Shown here: positions 1 through 10,605 of the stretch, in pieces
Layout: each line of letters opens with the position of its first letter
Numbering within the stretch: position 1 is the first letter of the stretch
Assembly: GCA_902500755.1 (NCBI GenBank)
Contig: CABVRV010000020.1
Location: 1 to 48,353 of the forward strand
Source: an uncultured Nitrospira sp.
Lineage (GTDB): Bacteria > Nitrospirota > Nitrospiria > Nitrospirales > Nitrospiraceae
Reading direction: 5' to 3'
Length of the DNA stretch: 48,353 bases
The notes under the pieces: model-generated
What the model was told of the DNA's origin: nothing
The model's database searches: none
Seen by the model: the letters and a program-made list of their open reading frames with translations, nothing else
Made by a program: the position numbers and the translations under genes

Positions 1-69
1 CCGAAGGACCACGGTATTCGGATCGTGCGTGTCCTACACCAACGCATGGACGTGAAGAGGTATGTGTAG
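1..69 (+). CDS. C-terminal end of a RelE/ParE-type toxin (partial, 5' end outside window)
   Basis: Reading frame 1 is open from the first base to TAG at 67-69 and gives 22 residues with the pattern D-H-G-I-R-I-V-R-V-L-H-Q-R-M-D. This resembles the C-terminal strand of RelE/ParE superfamily toxins (consensus roughly 'GIEIxRVLHxxRD'). In that family this strand carries the last conserved arginine/histidine region. The antitoxin would be expected just upstream, outside the window. The fragment is short, so the family call rests on this pattern alone. Confidence 0.55.
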   Translation, partial: PKDHGIRIVRVLHQRMDVKRYV

Positions 70-541
70 CAACAGGCGAGTGGAGCGTCGGTAGGCCAAA
101 CATGAACATACACTCCTCCTTCCAGGAGCAACTCTGGAGGTTGGAGAGGCAACGGAACAGAGCGTACGATTAGGATGTGGTCGTTCAGACTCAACCTGGC
201 CCCAGCCTGCTCGTAAACCAACCCGGTGGCGGCGCACTAAATTTCTCGCCAGAGATCGCAGGTGTTGTCGAGCCTCAGGCTCGAGGTGTGAAACGATCGG
301 CTTTCATGCCAGCTCAAGAACAGATGCATGCTCAAAAGGAGCCGCATCGATACATTGCGTACGAACGATGAATCCTACATGGGACTATGTGTGCCACTCG
401 TTGAACTGACGATAATGACGCCGTATAGTTTAGGAAGATCGGCGACGTGTTGTACGAATAGAAATTGGCAGATCCGGCTCTTCTGTGGATCGGCCTAAGC
501 GCTGGTAGGCGCTTTAGTGGTAACTCGGGGAAAGGGGAAAC
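70..541. other. Intergenic stretch without a supported gene
   Basis: 472 bases between the toxin tail and the cupin gene. The short open frames on both strands have no ribosome-binding site or recognisable protein pattern. A purine-rich ribosome-binding site (ggggaaaggggaaac) lies directly before the cupin start. I see no RNA gene or clear repeat. Confidence 0.6.
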
Positions 542-970
542 ATGGTGCGTGCCTCGAAAGCCAAAGCCCGAACGCCTATCGTCCTGGCTCCTGGGCAAGG
601 TCGCGCGTATCCGATGGGCCGTATCAGTGCTCTGTTCAAGGCGGATGGGCCAGAGACCAAGTCACGTTATTCGGTGTCTGAATGGTGGCTTGAACCACGC
701 ACCCAGGGCCCAGGGGCGCACGCTCATCCGGAAGACGACCTGTTCTACGTCATCGAGGGAACCATGAGTATTCTGATCGATGAAAAATGGTTCGAGGCTG
801 CCAAGGGCTCGTTTGTGCTTGTACCTGGAGGCGTCACGCATGATTTCGAAAACCGTGGAGGCGTTCGCGCTGGGGTTCTCAATTTCTCAGTGCCTGGTCC
901 ATTCGAGCCTGAAATGCCAAGCATTGCTAAATGGTTCGCCAAGAATCCGCCTAAAGACACAGGCACGTAA
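542..970 (+). CDS. Single-domain cupin protein
   Basis: 142-aa small beta-barrel cupin. Cupin motif 1 is visible as H-A-H-P-E-D-D-L-F-Y-V-I-E-G (about residues 60-73) with the two histidines and the glutamate that normally bind a divalent metal. Motif 2 is G-S-F-V-L-V-P-G-G-V-T-H-D-F-E-N with the fourth ligand histidine. The ATG is preceded by a strong purine-rich Shine-Dalgarno stretch. The metal site is complete, so an active dioxygenase, isomerase or small-molecule binding role is possible, but the substrate cannot be told from sequence. It stands alone: the next gene is convergent. A stem-loop follows the stop. Confidence 0.85.
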   Translation: MVRASKAKARTPIVLAPGQGRAYPMGRISALFKADGPETKSRYSVSEWWLEPRTQGPGAHAHPEDDLFYVIEGTMSILIDEKWFEAAKGSFVLVPGGVTHDFENRGGVRAGVLNFSVPGPFEPEMPSIAKWFAKNPPKDTGT

Positions 971-980
971 CATTTCCTTC

Positions 981-1006
981 CACGGGACTGCCTGCGGCAA
1001 CCCGTG
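981..1006 (+). terminator. Stem-loop after the cupin gene
   Basis: CACGGG (981-986) pairs with CCCGTG (1001-1006), with a nested GCC/GGC pair inside the loop, 11 bases after the cupin stop. There is no T-run, so it may be a weak or factor-assisted terminator or an mRNA 3' stabiliser. Confidence 0.4.
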
Positions 1007-1160
1007 AAACCTACGTTCATGCGGCAGGGCTGAGGACCGCTTTATGGCGGTGAGGTTTCGGTGCTGAACTTCCACACTTGGCCGGGAGCGGACTTTAACG
1101 AGGCATGAGTTCGATTGAATGGTCTATCCAATGAAGTGACGATGAATACAAATGAGATGA

Positions 1161-2870
1161 CTACCCCTTGGATTTCTCCGCCGCGGCTAGGATGGGCTGG
1201 AACATCGGATCGGCATCGAGCACGGCCTTCAGTCCATCACTCGCGAGGAAATACCGCCAGACCTGGTCGTCTTTTCCAGGTATCTCATCAAACCAGCGTT
1301 TGGCCTCAGTCAGGTGTTGGAGCATTTGGTTTTTGTCACCGTAATCCGGCATGAACACCATGCTGTAAGCCATGGTGTATTGCGCGAGAAACTTGTCGAT
1401 CGGCAGTTCGGCGAGGGCTGCCGATGCGAGCGCGTCTTCGTACGCACGGACGCTGTCGGGATCGTGCAGGATCCGATTCCAGGCCACCTTGTTGATGCGG
1501 GACCACGCAAGCTGGAGGAGTGCCTCGGCTTTGGGAGTCTTTCGGTCAGCCGGAACGTCCTTGACCAAGGCCTCAAAGGTTTCGACCATCGGACCTTGGT
1601 CATTGTTCCACCGATAGGCCATGCCCAGCCGAAATCGGTTATCCAGCTGTTCCGGATGAGTTCTCGCAAGGGTCTGCAGCGCGGGTAAGAGCCGGTACAG
1701 GAGATCCGCCGGTGTCGGTTGAGAAAGTCCCCCCACTTCCATTCCCATCGAGAGATCTAGGCGATCGGAAGCGGCAGCGGTCGTCCAATAAAACTCGTTG
1801 ACTGTGAGAGAGAGCGTGGGGTCCTTGACGATCAGTTTGTGGTTTTGTGCGGCTTCCCGAAGCAAGACGGCATAGAGATTTCTGGTCAGGACCCTCAGCG
1901 CGTCCACGTGGTTCGGATCGATGATGAGAATGCGGTTGAGCAAGGCGACTCGATCGCGCAGTTCGGGAAATGCGGCAGCGCGGGCTGCCGCGGCAGTCAG
2001 CGTGCCAGGTTGATCGTCGGGCCCCCACCAAACAATGGAGTCGGGAAGGGCGCGACTGGCTTCGGTGGTAAACGGTATCGATTCAGGAACCATGCCCGGT
2101 GCTTCAGGCGTGGTCTTCACCGGGAGATGAAAGACGGCAGTGTCACGTGGGAACCCATGCCGCCTAAGTCCGTCGAAAACCACCCATTGCGTGGTGATGG
2201 ACTTCACGGCGCGGCGTTCACGTTTGACGGTACTTGTCCACTGGACGGTGTCTGGCCCATAGGTTACCGGCGAAGTGAGCGGGTCATGATAATGGACGAT
2301 CAGCTCGACCAGTGTGGTCGGAACCCCGATGACTTTTCCATTCGCTGTGAGTCGGAAGGATCCATTCGGAATCGACCGACTCTTTGTGACAGACAGATGA
2401 AGGCCTGTTCCGGGCGGTGCGATCCCAAGGGTATCCATCACAAAGACAGAGGCGGGAGCACGGGACAGGTCATCTCCATAAAATACGAGCGGACCGGCAC
2501 TGGGCCAGAGGACATTCATCCCCATATCCGATCGTTTCATGAACGAGGCATGACTTGCAGTCAGCGCCTGCCAACAATCGTCATGCGAGGACTCGACTGT
2601 CGCAGGTGGCTTTTGTTCCACTGAGGGATCCGTCACCTGGTTATACTGGCAGGCAAAGTCCAGCTGCCCAGCCGCGACCTTGTCGCCATGGGCAATGGCG
2701 TCGGCATAGCGAAGGGCCGTCTCGACGGCAGCTTTACGAGCCGTCCCGCTGGACTTCGCCTGAGGAGGGGCCTTGGACGCAGAAGCGGCGAGACTCGGCA
2801 AGGTCGTATCAGGAATTGTGAACAATCCTGAGAGGATGAGAATTCCAAGCAATGGGTTCATAGTCATCAT
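1161..2870 (-). CDS. Secreted protein of unknown function, last gene of the ECF sigma operon
   Basis: 569 aa. A hydrophobic stretch at residues 6-31 followed by Ala-x-Ala looks like a Sec signal peptide, so the protein is probably periplasmic or secreted. The middle part (about 40-280) has no motif I recognise. The second half (about 290-560) is helical and rich in aromatic/alanine heptads resembling degenerate TPR-type repeats (L-N-R-I-L-I-I-D-P-N-H-V-D-A-L-R-V-L near residue 315). It starts 24 bases after the anti-sigma stop and is probably co-transcribed with the sigma/anti-sigma pair. That makes it either the regulated output or a component of the signal pathway. The start is one of three clustered ATGs; no strong ribosome-binding site separates them. 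Confidence 0.75.
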   Translation of the reverse strand: MMTMNPLLGILILSGLFTIPDTTLPSLAASASKAPPQAKSSGTARKAAVETALRYADAIAHGDKVAAGQLDFACQYNQVTDPSVEQKPPATVESSHDDCWQALTASHASFMKRSDMGMNVLWPSAGPLVFYGDDLSRAPASVFVMDTLGIAPPGTGLHLSVTKSRSIPNGSFRLTANGKVIGVPTTLVELIVHYHDPLTSPVTYGPDTVQWTSTVKRERRAVKSITTQWVVFDGLRRHGFPRDTAVFHLPVKTTPEAPGMVPESIPFTTEASRALPDSIVWWGPDDQPGTLTAAAARAAAFPELRDRVALLNRILIIDPNHVDALRVLTRNLYAVLLREAAQNHKLIVKDPTLSLTVNEFYWTTAAASDRLDLSMGMEVGGLSQPTPADLLYRLLPALQTLARTHPEQLDNRFRLGMAYRWNNDQGPMVETFEALVKDVPADRKTPKAEALLQLAWSRINKVAWNRILHDPDSVRAYEDALASAALAELPIDKFLAQYTMAYSMVFMPDYGDKNQMLQHLTEAKRWFDEIPGKDDQVWRYFLASDGLKAVLDADPMFQPILAAAEKSKG

Positions 2871-2894
2871 GAAATGGCATTGAGATGGTGTGGG

Positions 2895-3200
2895 TTATCG
2901 AATCTGCGCGGCTTTCAAGATTTTCTGGCGCATTAAGGCCCGATCGACAGTCGACAAGCTTGGAACCGGACTATGCCGGCAGAGCGAGACGGTCTGACGA
3001 AGGGATGCAACGAAGACCTCGCAGTTGGGACAAGCGCCCAAGTGCCGGCGAATTTCCCGGCAAATATCTCCTGCGAGTTCATCGTCGATATAGGCGGACA
3101 GCTGACGGAGAATGCCCAGGCATCTGCTCTTCCCATGGTCATGCTGATGCCCAGTCGTAGAAGCGCGTGCTCGCTGTCCGGAAGTGTGGCGCTTTGCCAT
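2895..3200 (-). CDS. Zinc-finger anti-sigma factor (zf-HC2 / ZAS type)
   Basis: 101 aa. The HxxxCxxC signature of zinc-binding anti-sigma factors is visible as H-L-G-A-C-P-N-C, preceded by the typical L-S-A-Y-I-D-D-E-L helix that contacts sigma region 2. No transmembrane helix is evident, so this is a soluble sensor. I chose the ATG at 3200 because GGAGG lies 10 bases upstream; a TTG at 3224 overlapping the sigma stop would add eight residues. It lies directly behind the sigma gene. The N-terminus is basic and His-rich, which could bind metal or nucleic acid; that is speculation. Confidence 0.85.
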   Translation of the reverse strand: MAKRHTSGQRARASTTGHQHDHGKSRCLGILRQLSAYIDDELAGDICREIRRHLGACPNCEVFVASLRQTVSLCRHSPVPSLSTVDRALMRQKILKAAQIR

Positions 3201-3216
3201 GGAACGGTTTCCTCCG

Positions 3217-3846
3217 CTATCCAAGTAGAGCGTGTTCGTGATCAGGCTCGGCCTGGCCGAGCCCTTGAGCGCTCAGTTGACGACGCACAAACAGTCGGGC
3301 GCGGTGCAGGCGTGATTTCACCGCTCGTTCATTCAAACCCATAATGGTTCCGACTTCCTTTGCGCTCAAGCCTTCCATGTCTCGAAGAACTAAGACCATC
3401 TTGTACTTCTTCGGTAACTGATCGATAGCGGCGTCGAGTGCGCGCCGCAATTCCTTGTTCTGGAGCGCTTCTTCGGGACTGAGGCCATCGATCGGAATCT
3501 GCAGGTGAAATTCGCCATCAGACGTGGGGATGAATTCCTCCAGGGACAGCTCCCGATCCGGGGCTCCCTTTCGTTTTCGCCTCATGCGCAAGCAGGCCCG
3601 CGAGGCGATGGTATACAGCCATGTTGAAATTTGAGCGTCACCGCGGAATCTCTCGAAGCCTCGGTAGGCATTCAGAAACGTGTCCTGCACCAAATCTTTT
3701 GCGGCTTCCGGCTCGCCGCACAAGCGATGCGCGAATCGGTAAATCAGGTCCACATGATCTCTGTAAAGCTTATCAAATGCCTTCCCAGTTTGTGAAGGAG
3801 TCATGGACGAAGCGGGAGAATGACGACTCGTGACAGGTGCGCGCAT
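3217..3846 (-). CDS. ECF-family RNA polymerase sigma factor
   Basis: 209 aa. Region 2 spans roughly residues 25-95, with the core-binding helix D-L-V-Q-D-T-F-L-N-A-Y and the -10 recognition part F-R-G-D-A-Q-I-S-T-W-L-Y-T-I-A. Region 4 spans about 140-195, with the helix-turn-helix L-S-A-K-E-V-G-T-I-M-G-L-N-E-R-A-V-K-S-R-L-H. The linker has an extended insert around residues 95-130. The start used is the ATG at 3846; an internal ATG at 3804 is possible and neither has a clear Shine-Dalgarno. The anti-sigma gene follows at once, giving the standard ECF regulatory pair. I see no obvious autoregulated promoter in the short upstream gap. Confidence 0.92.
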   Translation of the reverse strand: MRAPVTSRHSPASSMTPSQTGKAFDKLYRDHVDLIYRFAHRLCGEPEAAKDLVQDTFLNAYRGFERFRGDAQISTWLYTIASRACLRMRRKRKGAPDRELSLEEFIPTSDGEFHLQIPIDGLSPEEALQNKELRRALDAAIDQLPKKYKMVLVLRDMEGLSAKEVGTIMGLNERAVKSRLHRARLFVRRQLSAQGLGQAEPDHEHALLG

Positions 3847-3908
3847 AGACCGGGGAGTCTACGGCGGGATCGAAAAGAGAGTCAAGACGAAGCTAAAGGT
3901 CTTGGAAA

Positions 3909-5096
3909 CTACTTAATCCGGTGGAATCCGACGACGTCGCCTTGCCCATTGAGTTCAATCGTGATCGGTGTTCCTTCTCTCGTGCCGTTCAGCGTGCCTT
4001 TCCCCAGATCCGTCGGGTAGGTCTGTTCACCCTCTGGAGTCCAGAGCTTGACACTCGCCCGATCCGGGGCCGCGAATTCTAAAGGACCAGTCACGAATCG
4101 CCGGTCAGGAACGGAGTCATTTGAGCGGAAGAGGTCGGCGACGACGTAGTGGTCATGCATGCGCAAGGTCATCGTCTGCCCAACTTTGGCATTCTTGATG
4201 CCGATCTTGGCGTTGACGTTGACGATGCCGATCGGAGTCCGAAAGAAAATGAAATTGGATTTGAGTTTAGCGATGGTACCGGTCAACAAGAGGTGGGCTT
4301 GGGACCCGCGGGTTGCGATCTGCCCGATCTGAAGGTCGAACTGCAGATCATGAACACCGATGACGGTATTGGTATCGTCTACCTCGATGGTGATGGAATC
4401 ACCCTCCCTCCGGCTCGAGAGCGCTCGTGCGTGGTTGCCCATGTGGAAGGCCTGTTCGCCCTCCGGCGTCCATCCGATCAGCTGCGTGTCATCTTCGTCG
4501 CTTCGCTTGAACGGCCCACTGAGATAGCGATGGGCGAGCGTCCCATCCATTCGTTTCACAAGATCGACCACGAGATGGTCATCATGGATCATAAAGGACA
4601 CTTCCTGTGAAGCCGGTATGGTCTTGAGCGTGGTTTTCGAACTCAATGACAAGAGCCCGACCGGTGTTTTGAGGAAGACGATCCCTGGCTTTGCTCGCCA
4701 GACGCGCCCTGTCAGCATGATCGAGGGGTTGGCCTCACTGATGGGAACAGAAGGCTCGGGCTCAAGTTCCACTGTCGTGTCGGGTTCAACCGAGGAGTCC
4801 GGTTCAGGCGATTCTTCTGCGTGGTCAAGGATCTCCGACTCATGTGGTGGCTGGAGCTCGGAGGACGAGTCTGGTTGAGCAGGTGTTTCTGGATCAGGTG
4901 GCACGCGGGGTTCATTGGGTGCCCCGGCTTGGCCAAGTGCCGGGTTGAATGGATCCGGAAAGACTCTCTCCTCCGCCAAGCTCGCGGTTCCAACAGTCAG
5001 TGTCCCAACCAGGAAGAGTGTGCAGAAAATTCGGAAGATTGGTGATGGTCGAATCATCGTCAAGAATTTCAACTCTGATTTGGTAGTGTTCGCCAT
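3909..5096 (-). CDS. Secreted protein with a tandemly duplicated ~130-aa beta domain
   Basis: 395 aa. An N-terminal signal peptide (hydrophobic core about residues 20-38, ending before A-E-E-R) is followed by a Pro/Glu/Asp-rich low-complexity linker (about 45-120). Two homologous domains follow (about 127-255 and 270-395). The duplication is clear from the paired blocks L-T-G-R-V / L-T-G-T-I, F-L-K-T-P-V-G / F-F-R-T-P-I-G, M-I-H-D-D-H / M-R-M-H-D-H-like, W-T-P-E-G-E-Q in both, and the closing I-T-I-E-x-(N/D)-x-x-x-V-x-G. I do not recognise the domain family. An alternative start at ATG 5057 gives a more usual signal peptide length. The gene is monocistronic between sigma and der. Confidence 0.75.
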   Translation of the reverse strand: MANTTKSELKFLTMIRPSPIFRIFCTLFLVGTLTVGTASLAEERVFPDPFNPALGQAGAPNEPRVPPDPETPAQPDSSSELQPPHESEILDHAEESPEPDSSVEPDTTVELEPEPSVPISEANPSIMLTGRVWRAKPGIVFLKTPVGLLSLSSKTTLKTIPASQEVSFMIHDDHLVVDLVKRMDGTLAHRYLSGPFKRSDEDDTQLIGWTPEGEQAFHMGNHARALSSRREGDSITIEVDDTNTVIGVHDLQFDLQIGQIATRGSQAHLLLTGTIAKLKSNFIFFRTPIGIVNVNAKIGIKNAKVGQTMTLRMHDHYVVADLFRSNDSVPDRRFVTGPLEFAAPDRASVKLWTPEGEQTYPTDLGKGTLNGTREGTPITIELNGQGDVVGFHRIK

Positions 5097-5212
5097 TGGT
5101 GGTTGCGATTACCCCAAACCATACTCAATTATGCGAATAACATGTGCTTCTTATAGAGTCAACCCGAAAGCGGCTTTGTCAGAAAAGATGCAAATAAGGA
5201 TGGTGGCGCTGA

Positions 5213-6595
5213 TTATTTCTTTCGAACGAGAAGACGGAGCGGCGTGCCGGTGAATCCATATGTTTCGCGCAGTTGATTCTCCAAGTACCGGAGATATGCG
5301 GGCGTGATGTCCTCTGGATGACCGACAAACAAGGCGAAGACCGGCGGTTTGGTGGCCACCTGCGTGATAAAGGCCGCTTTCGTCATCGCCGACGGCTTGT
5401 GCTTTCGAGCCGGCAATGGATGGATGGCGAGAATCTTCTGAAGCCAGGCATTCAATGTTCCGGTAGGGATGCGTCTGGTAAACATGGTGTGCACGTCGTT
5501 AAGAAGGGGGAACAGACGGCGAAGGGATTCGGGTTTGATGGCGGAGCCATACAGGATCGGAGCCCATGTCAGAAAAGGAAATCGGCGGCGGAACTCGAGT
5601 TCGTACTCTTCTCGAGCCTGCTCATCCCCGGCGCGCAAGTCCCATTTGTTGATCAACAGAATGCAGGCGCGTCCTTGCTTAAGAATAGCTCCGGCAATCT
5701 TGGTATCTTGTTCCGTAACGCCTTCCAAACCATCTAAGAGTAGGATCGCAATGTCGGACCGACCGATGGCACGGAGCGAACGGAGCACACTATAGCCTTC
5801 CACCCCGCGATCGACCTTGCCGCGTCGCCTGATGCCGGCTGTGTCGGTGAAGACGTAACGTTGATCCTGGTGGGTGACCAGTGAGTCGATGGGATCACGT
5901 GTCGTGCCCGGAATATCGCTGACGACGACCCGTTCTTCTCCCAGCAGTGCGTTCACGAGCGTGGATTTTCCGACGTTCGGGCGTCCCGCAACGGCAATGC
6001 GGGGCAGTTGTTGCAGCTGATCGGATTCGTCCGCCGACGGAAGAAGTGGATAGATGGCATCCAGCAACTCAGCAACTCCGAGGCCATGTTCGGCGGACAC
6101 GGGGTAGAGCTGGTCGGTGCCCAATTGGTAGAAGTCGGCGAGCAAGGGCTCTGATTTTGGCGTGTCGATCTTGTTGATGGCATAGAAGAGCGGCTTCGTG
6201 ACGCCGCGCAGGAGCCGCACGACTTCATGGTCCGGGGGGGTCAACCCTGAACGCCCGTCCAGGAGAGTGATGAGGATATCGGCCTCGGCAATCGCCAGTT
6301 CCGACTGTCGTCGAATCAAGGTCAACATGCTGTCCGATGCGGAGAGATCAAGCCCCCCCGTATCGACCAGCCGAAACTTTCGATTGCGGTAGGTGGCGTC
6401 GGCATAGTTGCGGTCGCGTGTGACGCCGGGGACATCGTCCACAATGGCGATTTTCGCGCCTAAGATCTTGTTGAACAATGTCGACTTTCCCACGTTCGGT
6501 CTGCCGATGATGGCGACGAGGGGAGGCGGGACGCCTTCTTGCGGCAGCACCGGCAGGGTCGGTTCCTGGTGGAGGTCGGATTTTGCGCGCGGCAT
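5213..6595 (-). CDS. der: Ribosome biogenesis GTPase Der (EngA)
   Basis: 460 aa, the normal size for Der. There are two tandem TRAFAC GTPase domains: Walker A G-R-P-N-V-G-K-S-T at residues 31-39 and again near residue 202. Each is followed by the D-x-P-G-x-T-R-D switch I pattern, and N-K-x-D G4 motifs are visible (I-N-K-I-D and I-N-K-W-D). A C-terminal KH-like domain of about 100 residues ends in a basic tail (R-L-L-V-R-K-K). Der acts in 50S subunit maturation. The first ~25 residues extend beyond most homologues, but the ATG at 6595 is the only start upstream of the first P-loop. Confidence 0.96.
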   Translation of the reverse strand: MPRAKSDLHQEPTLPVLPQEGVPPPLVAIIGRPNVGKSTLFNKILGAKIAIVDDVPGVTRDRNYADATYRNRKFRLVDTGGLDLSASDSMLTLIRRQSELAIAEADILITLLDGRSGLTPPDHEVVRLLRGVTKPLFYAINKIDTPKSEPLLADFYQLGTDQLYPVSAEHGLGVAELLDAIYPLLPSADESDQLQQLPRIAVAGRPNVGKSTLVNALLGEERVVVSDIPGTTRDPIDSLVTHQDQRYVFTDTAGIRRRGKVDRGVEGYSVLRSLRAIGRSDIAILLLDGLEGVTEQDTKIAGAILKQGRACILLINKWDLRAGDEQAREEYELEFRRRFPFLTWAPILYGSAIKPESLRRLFPLLNDVHTMFTRRIPTGTLNAWLQKILAIHPLPARKHKPSAMTKAAFITQVATKPPVFALFVGHPEDITPAYLRYLENQLRETYGFTGTPLRLLVRKK

Positions 6596-6678
6596 GATTC
6601 GCCGGACCGTAACATAGGGTTTTTCTCAAACACAACTCGTCTCGTCTTCCCACCGGTCGTTCGGCTATACTTCGCGCA

Positions 6679-7356
6679 ATGACTCAGCACGCTCCCGACT
6701 GGTCCCGCATTGATGATGTGCTGCTCGATATGGACGGCACGTTGCTGGATCGCCATTTCGACAACTTCTTTTTCGAAGAAGAGCTACCGCGTCGATACGC
6801 AACGCTCCACGCCATCTCGTTTGAGGAAGCCCGTAATCGACTGATGTCGATGTACCGGTCGGTTGAAGGCGAGCTGGCCTGGACCGATCTCCATTACTGG
6901 ACGAAACAGGTCGGGATCGATGTGGTGGCGATGCACAAAGAGCTCGATCACATGATCGGCTTTCTGTCCGGTGCAGAGGAGTTTCTACGGTACCTCCGGA
7001 AGCTAGGGAAACGCGTCACTATTGTGACGAATGCCCATGAAGCCGGAGTATCGGTCAAAGTTGCCAAGACTGGTCTGGATCGGTATGTGGATCGGATTGT
7101 GGATGCGTTTGAGGTCGGCTATCTCAAAATGCGACCGGAGTATTGGCCGAATTGCCAACGATTGCTGAGCTTTGACCCGGCGCGCTCGTTGTTCATGGAT
7201 GACGACAAAGACTGTCTCATGGCTGCGAAAGCATTCGGGGTGGCGCATTTGGTTCACAGCGCCAAGTCGAGTTCGAAACTGCCTCCAGCTCCGCTTCCTC
7301 AGTTTCTTTCCATCACGGGTTTTTCGTCGCTTATGAACGGACGTCCATCCGCCTAA
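6679..7356 (+). CDS. HAD-superfamily hydrolase, YrfG-like (GMP/IMP nucleotidase family)
   Basis: 225 aa. HAD motif I is D-M-D-G-T-L-L-D (nucleophile D17, acid D19), motif II is T-N-A-H after I-V, the motif III lysine is in G-Y-L-K, and motif IV is F-M-D-D-D. The N-terminal pattern D-V-L-L-D-M-D-G-T-L-L-D-x-x-F-D-N and L-D-Y/H-W closely follow E. coli YrfG as I remember it, which dephosphorylates GMP and IMP. That makes purine nucleotidase the best guess. It is divergent from der (83 bp apart) and convergent with the methyltransferase, whose stop codon overlaps this one. Confidence 0.85.
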   Translation: MTQHAPDWSRIDDVLLDMDGTLLDRHFDNFFFEEELPRRYATLHAISFEEARNRLMSMYRSVEGELAWTDLHYWTKQVGIDVVAMHKELDHMIGFLSGAEEFLRYLRKLGKRVTIVTNAHEAGVSVKVAKTGLDRYVDRIVDAFEVGYLKMRPEYWPNCQRLLSFDPARSLFMDDDKDCLMAAKAFGVAHLVHSAKSSSKLPPAPLPQFLSITGFSSLMNGRPSA

Positions 7357-7973
7357 TTCTCCTTGACCGCCGTGCCTCGATACATCTCGCCGGCTAATCT
7401 TGGTAGGCTCGGCATGCTGAATCGATCAAGGTGAGCGATCTTGAGGTCCGATTGGGTGATCAGCTGATCGATCTGCCTGTTGAGATTGCACCCGCACCCG
7501 AGCACGTTCTGAATGGGGTTCAATCGGTCCTGCCACACAGCGATCTTGTGGTCGTCGCTCCGGCCATGTTCCAAGAATAGAAATCTACCCCTCGGCTTGA
7601 GGACCCGTCCCACTTCTCGCAGCGCGAGTACTGGATCGGGAATGGTGCAGAGCGTCCAGGTGCTGACGACGGTATCGAATGTCTGGTCCCCATAGGGAAG
7701 CCGTTCGGCTTCTTGATGGGTAATCTCCACCGGAAACTGGACAGCCGCACGACGTTCCGCGACACGTGCGGAGAGCATGGAAGCGGGATCGACGGCGCGT
7801 ACTCGCGATACATTGGGGCCATAGTGAGCAAGATTAAGCCCAGTCCCAATCCCGATTTCCAGCACCTCGCCAGACACCTGCTGCAGTAGCTCCCTCCGTA
7901 ATCGCTGAAACTCCTCGCCGCGCATAACATAGTCCATGAGGCGAGGGAAGATATAAGAGGCATAGAGTCCCAT
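7353..7973 (-). CDS. Class I SAM-dependent methyltransferase
   Basis: 206 aa from the ATG at 7973. Motif I (SAM-binding glycine loop) is V-L-E-I-G-I-G-T-G-L-N near residues 37-47. The acidic motif II is R-A-V-D-P, the post-I region D-T-V-V-S-T-W-T-L-C-T-I resembles UbiE/COQ5-type enzymes, and L-K-P-R-G-R-F-L-F-L-E-H-G is motif III. The C-terminal N-x-x-Q-N-V-x-G-C-G-C-N region resembles METTL7-like thiol/lipid methyltransferases. The substrate is unknown. A GTG/ATG further upstream (7997) is possible; the later ATG fits the family better. The gene faces the HAD gene tail to tail with overlapping stops and is divergent from leuS. Confidence 0.85.
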   Translation of the reverse strand: MGLYASYIFPRLMDYVMRGEEFQRLRRELLQQVSGEVLEIGIGTGLNLAHYGPNVSRVRAVDPASMLSARVAERRAAVQFPVEITHQEAERLPYGDQTFDTVVSTWTLCTIPDPVLALREVGRVLKPRGRFLFLEHGRSDDHKIAVWQDRLNPIQNVLGCGCNLNRQIDQLITQSDLKIAHLDRFSMPSLPRLAGEMYRGTAVKEN

Positions 7974-8016
7974 CAGCGGTGCAGTATAGCAAACCACAGC
8001 CGGTTGGAAATCTTGT

Positions 8017-8030
8017 GACCCCCGGGGGTC
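8017..8030. promoter_or_regulatory. Perfect 14-bp palindrome GACCCCCGGGGGTC
   Basis: A perfect inverted repeat in the 106-bp divergent intergenic region between the methyltransferase and leuS. The flanking bases TTGTG/TGTGTT extend the symmetry imperfectly. A TATACT hexamer lies between the palindrome and the methyltransferase start. It could be an operator or a G/C-rich hairpin; the sequence alone cannot decide. Confidence 0.35.
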
Positions 8031-8079
8031 TGTGTTAGAGTCCTTCGTCTTTTTTAATGCTCGAAAAGATCAGCCGACG

Positions 8080-10515
<2,436 letters not shown>

Positions 10516-10605
10516 GAGTGCTGAGTGCTGAGTGATGAGAAGAGCGGGAATCATGAGCGAAGCGAGCCGTTCGTTTTTATCCTCAGCACCTTCCTCTCAG
10601 CACTC
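10516..10605. repeat. GTGCTGA tandem repeats with an inverted partner spanning the leuS-lptE junction
   Basis: GAGTGCTGAG occurs at 10516-10525 and again, overlapping, at 10523-10532, followed by the variant GAGTGATGAG. Its exact inverse CTCAGCACTC lies at 10596-10605. The element begins 1 base after the leuS stop and covers the first codons and signal-peptide region of lptE. It looks like a short repetitive palindromic element, or a hairpin able to mask the lptE start. Confidence 0.5.

Noticed and set aside
1839-2624. 261-aa open frame on the plus strand
   Set aside because: Lies wholly antisense to the secreted 569-aa protein, has no ribosome-binding site and reads as low-complexity shadow sequence.
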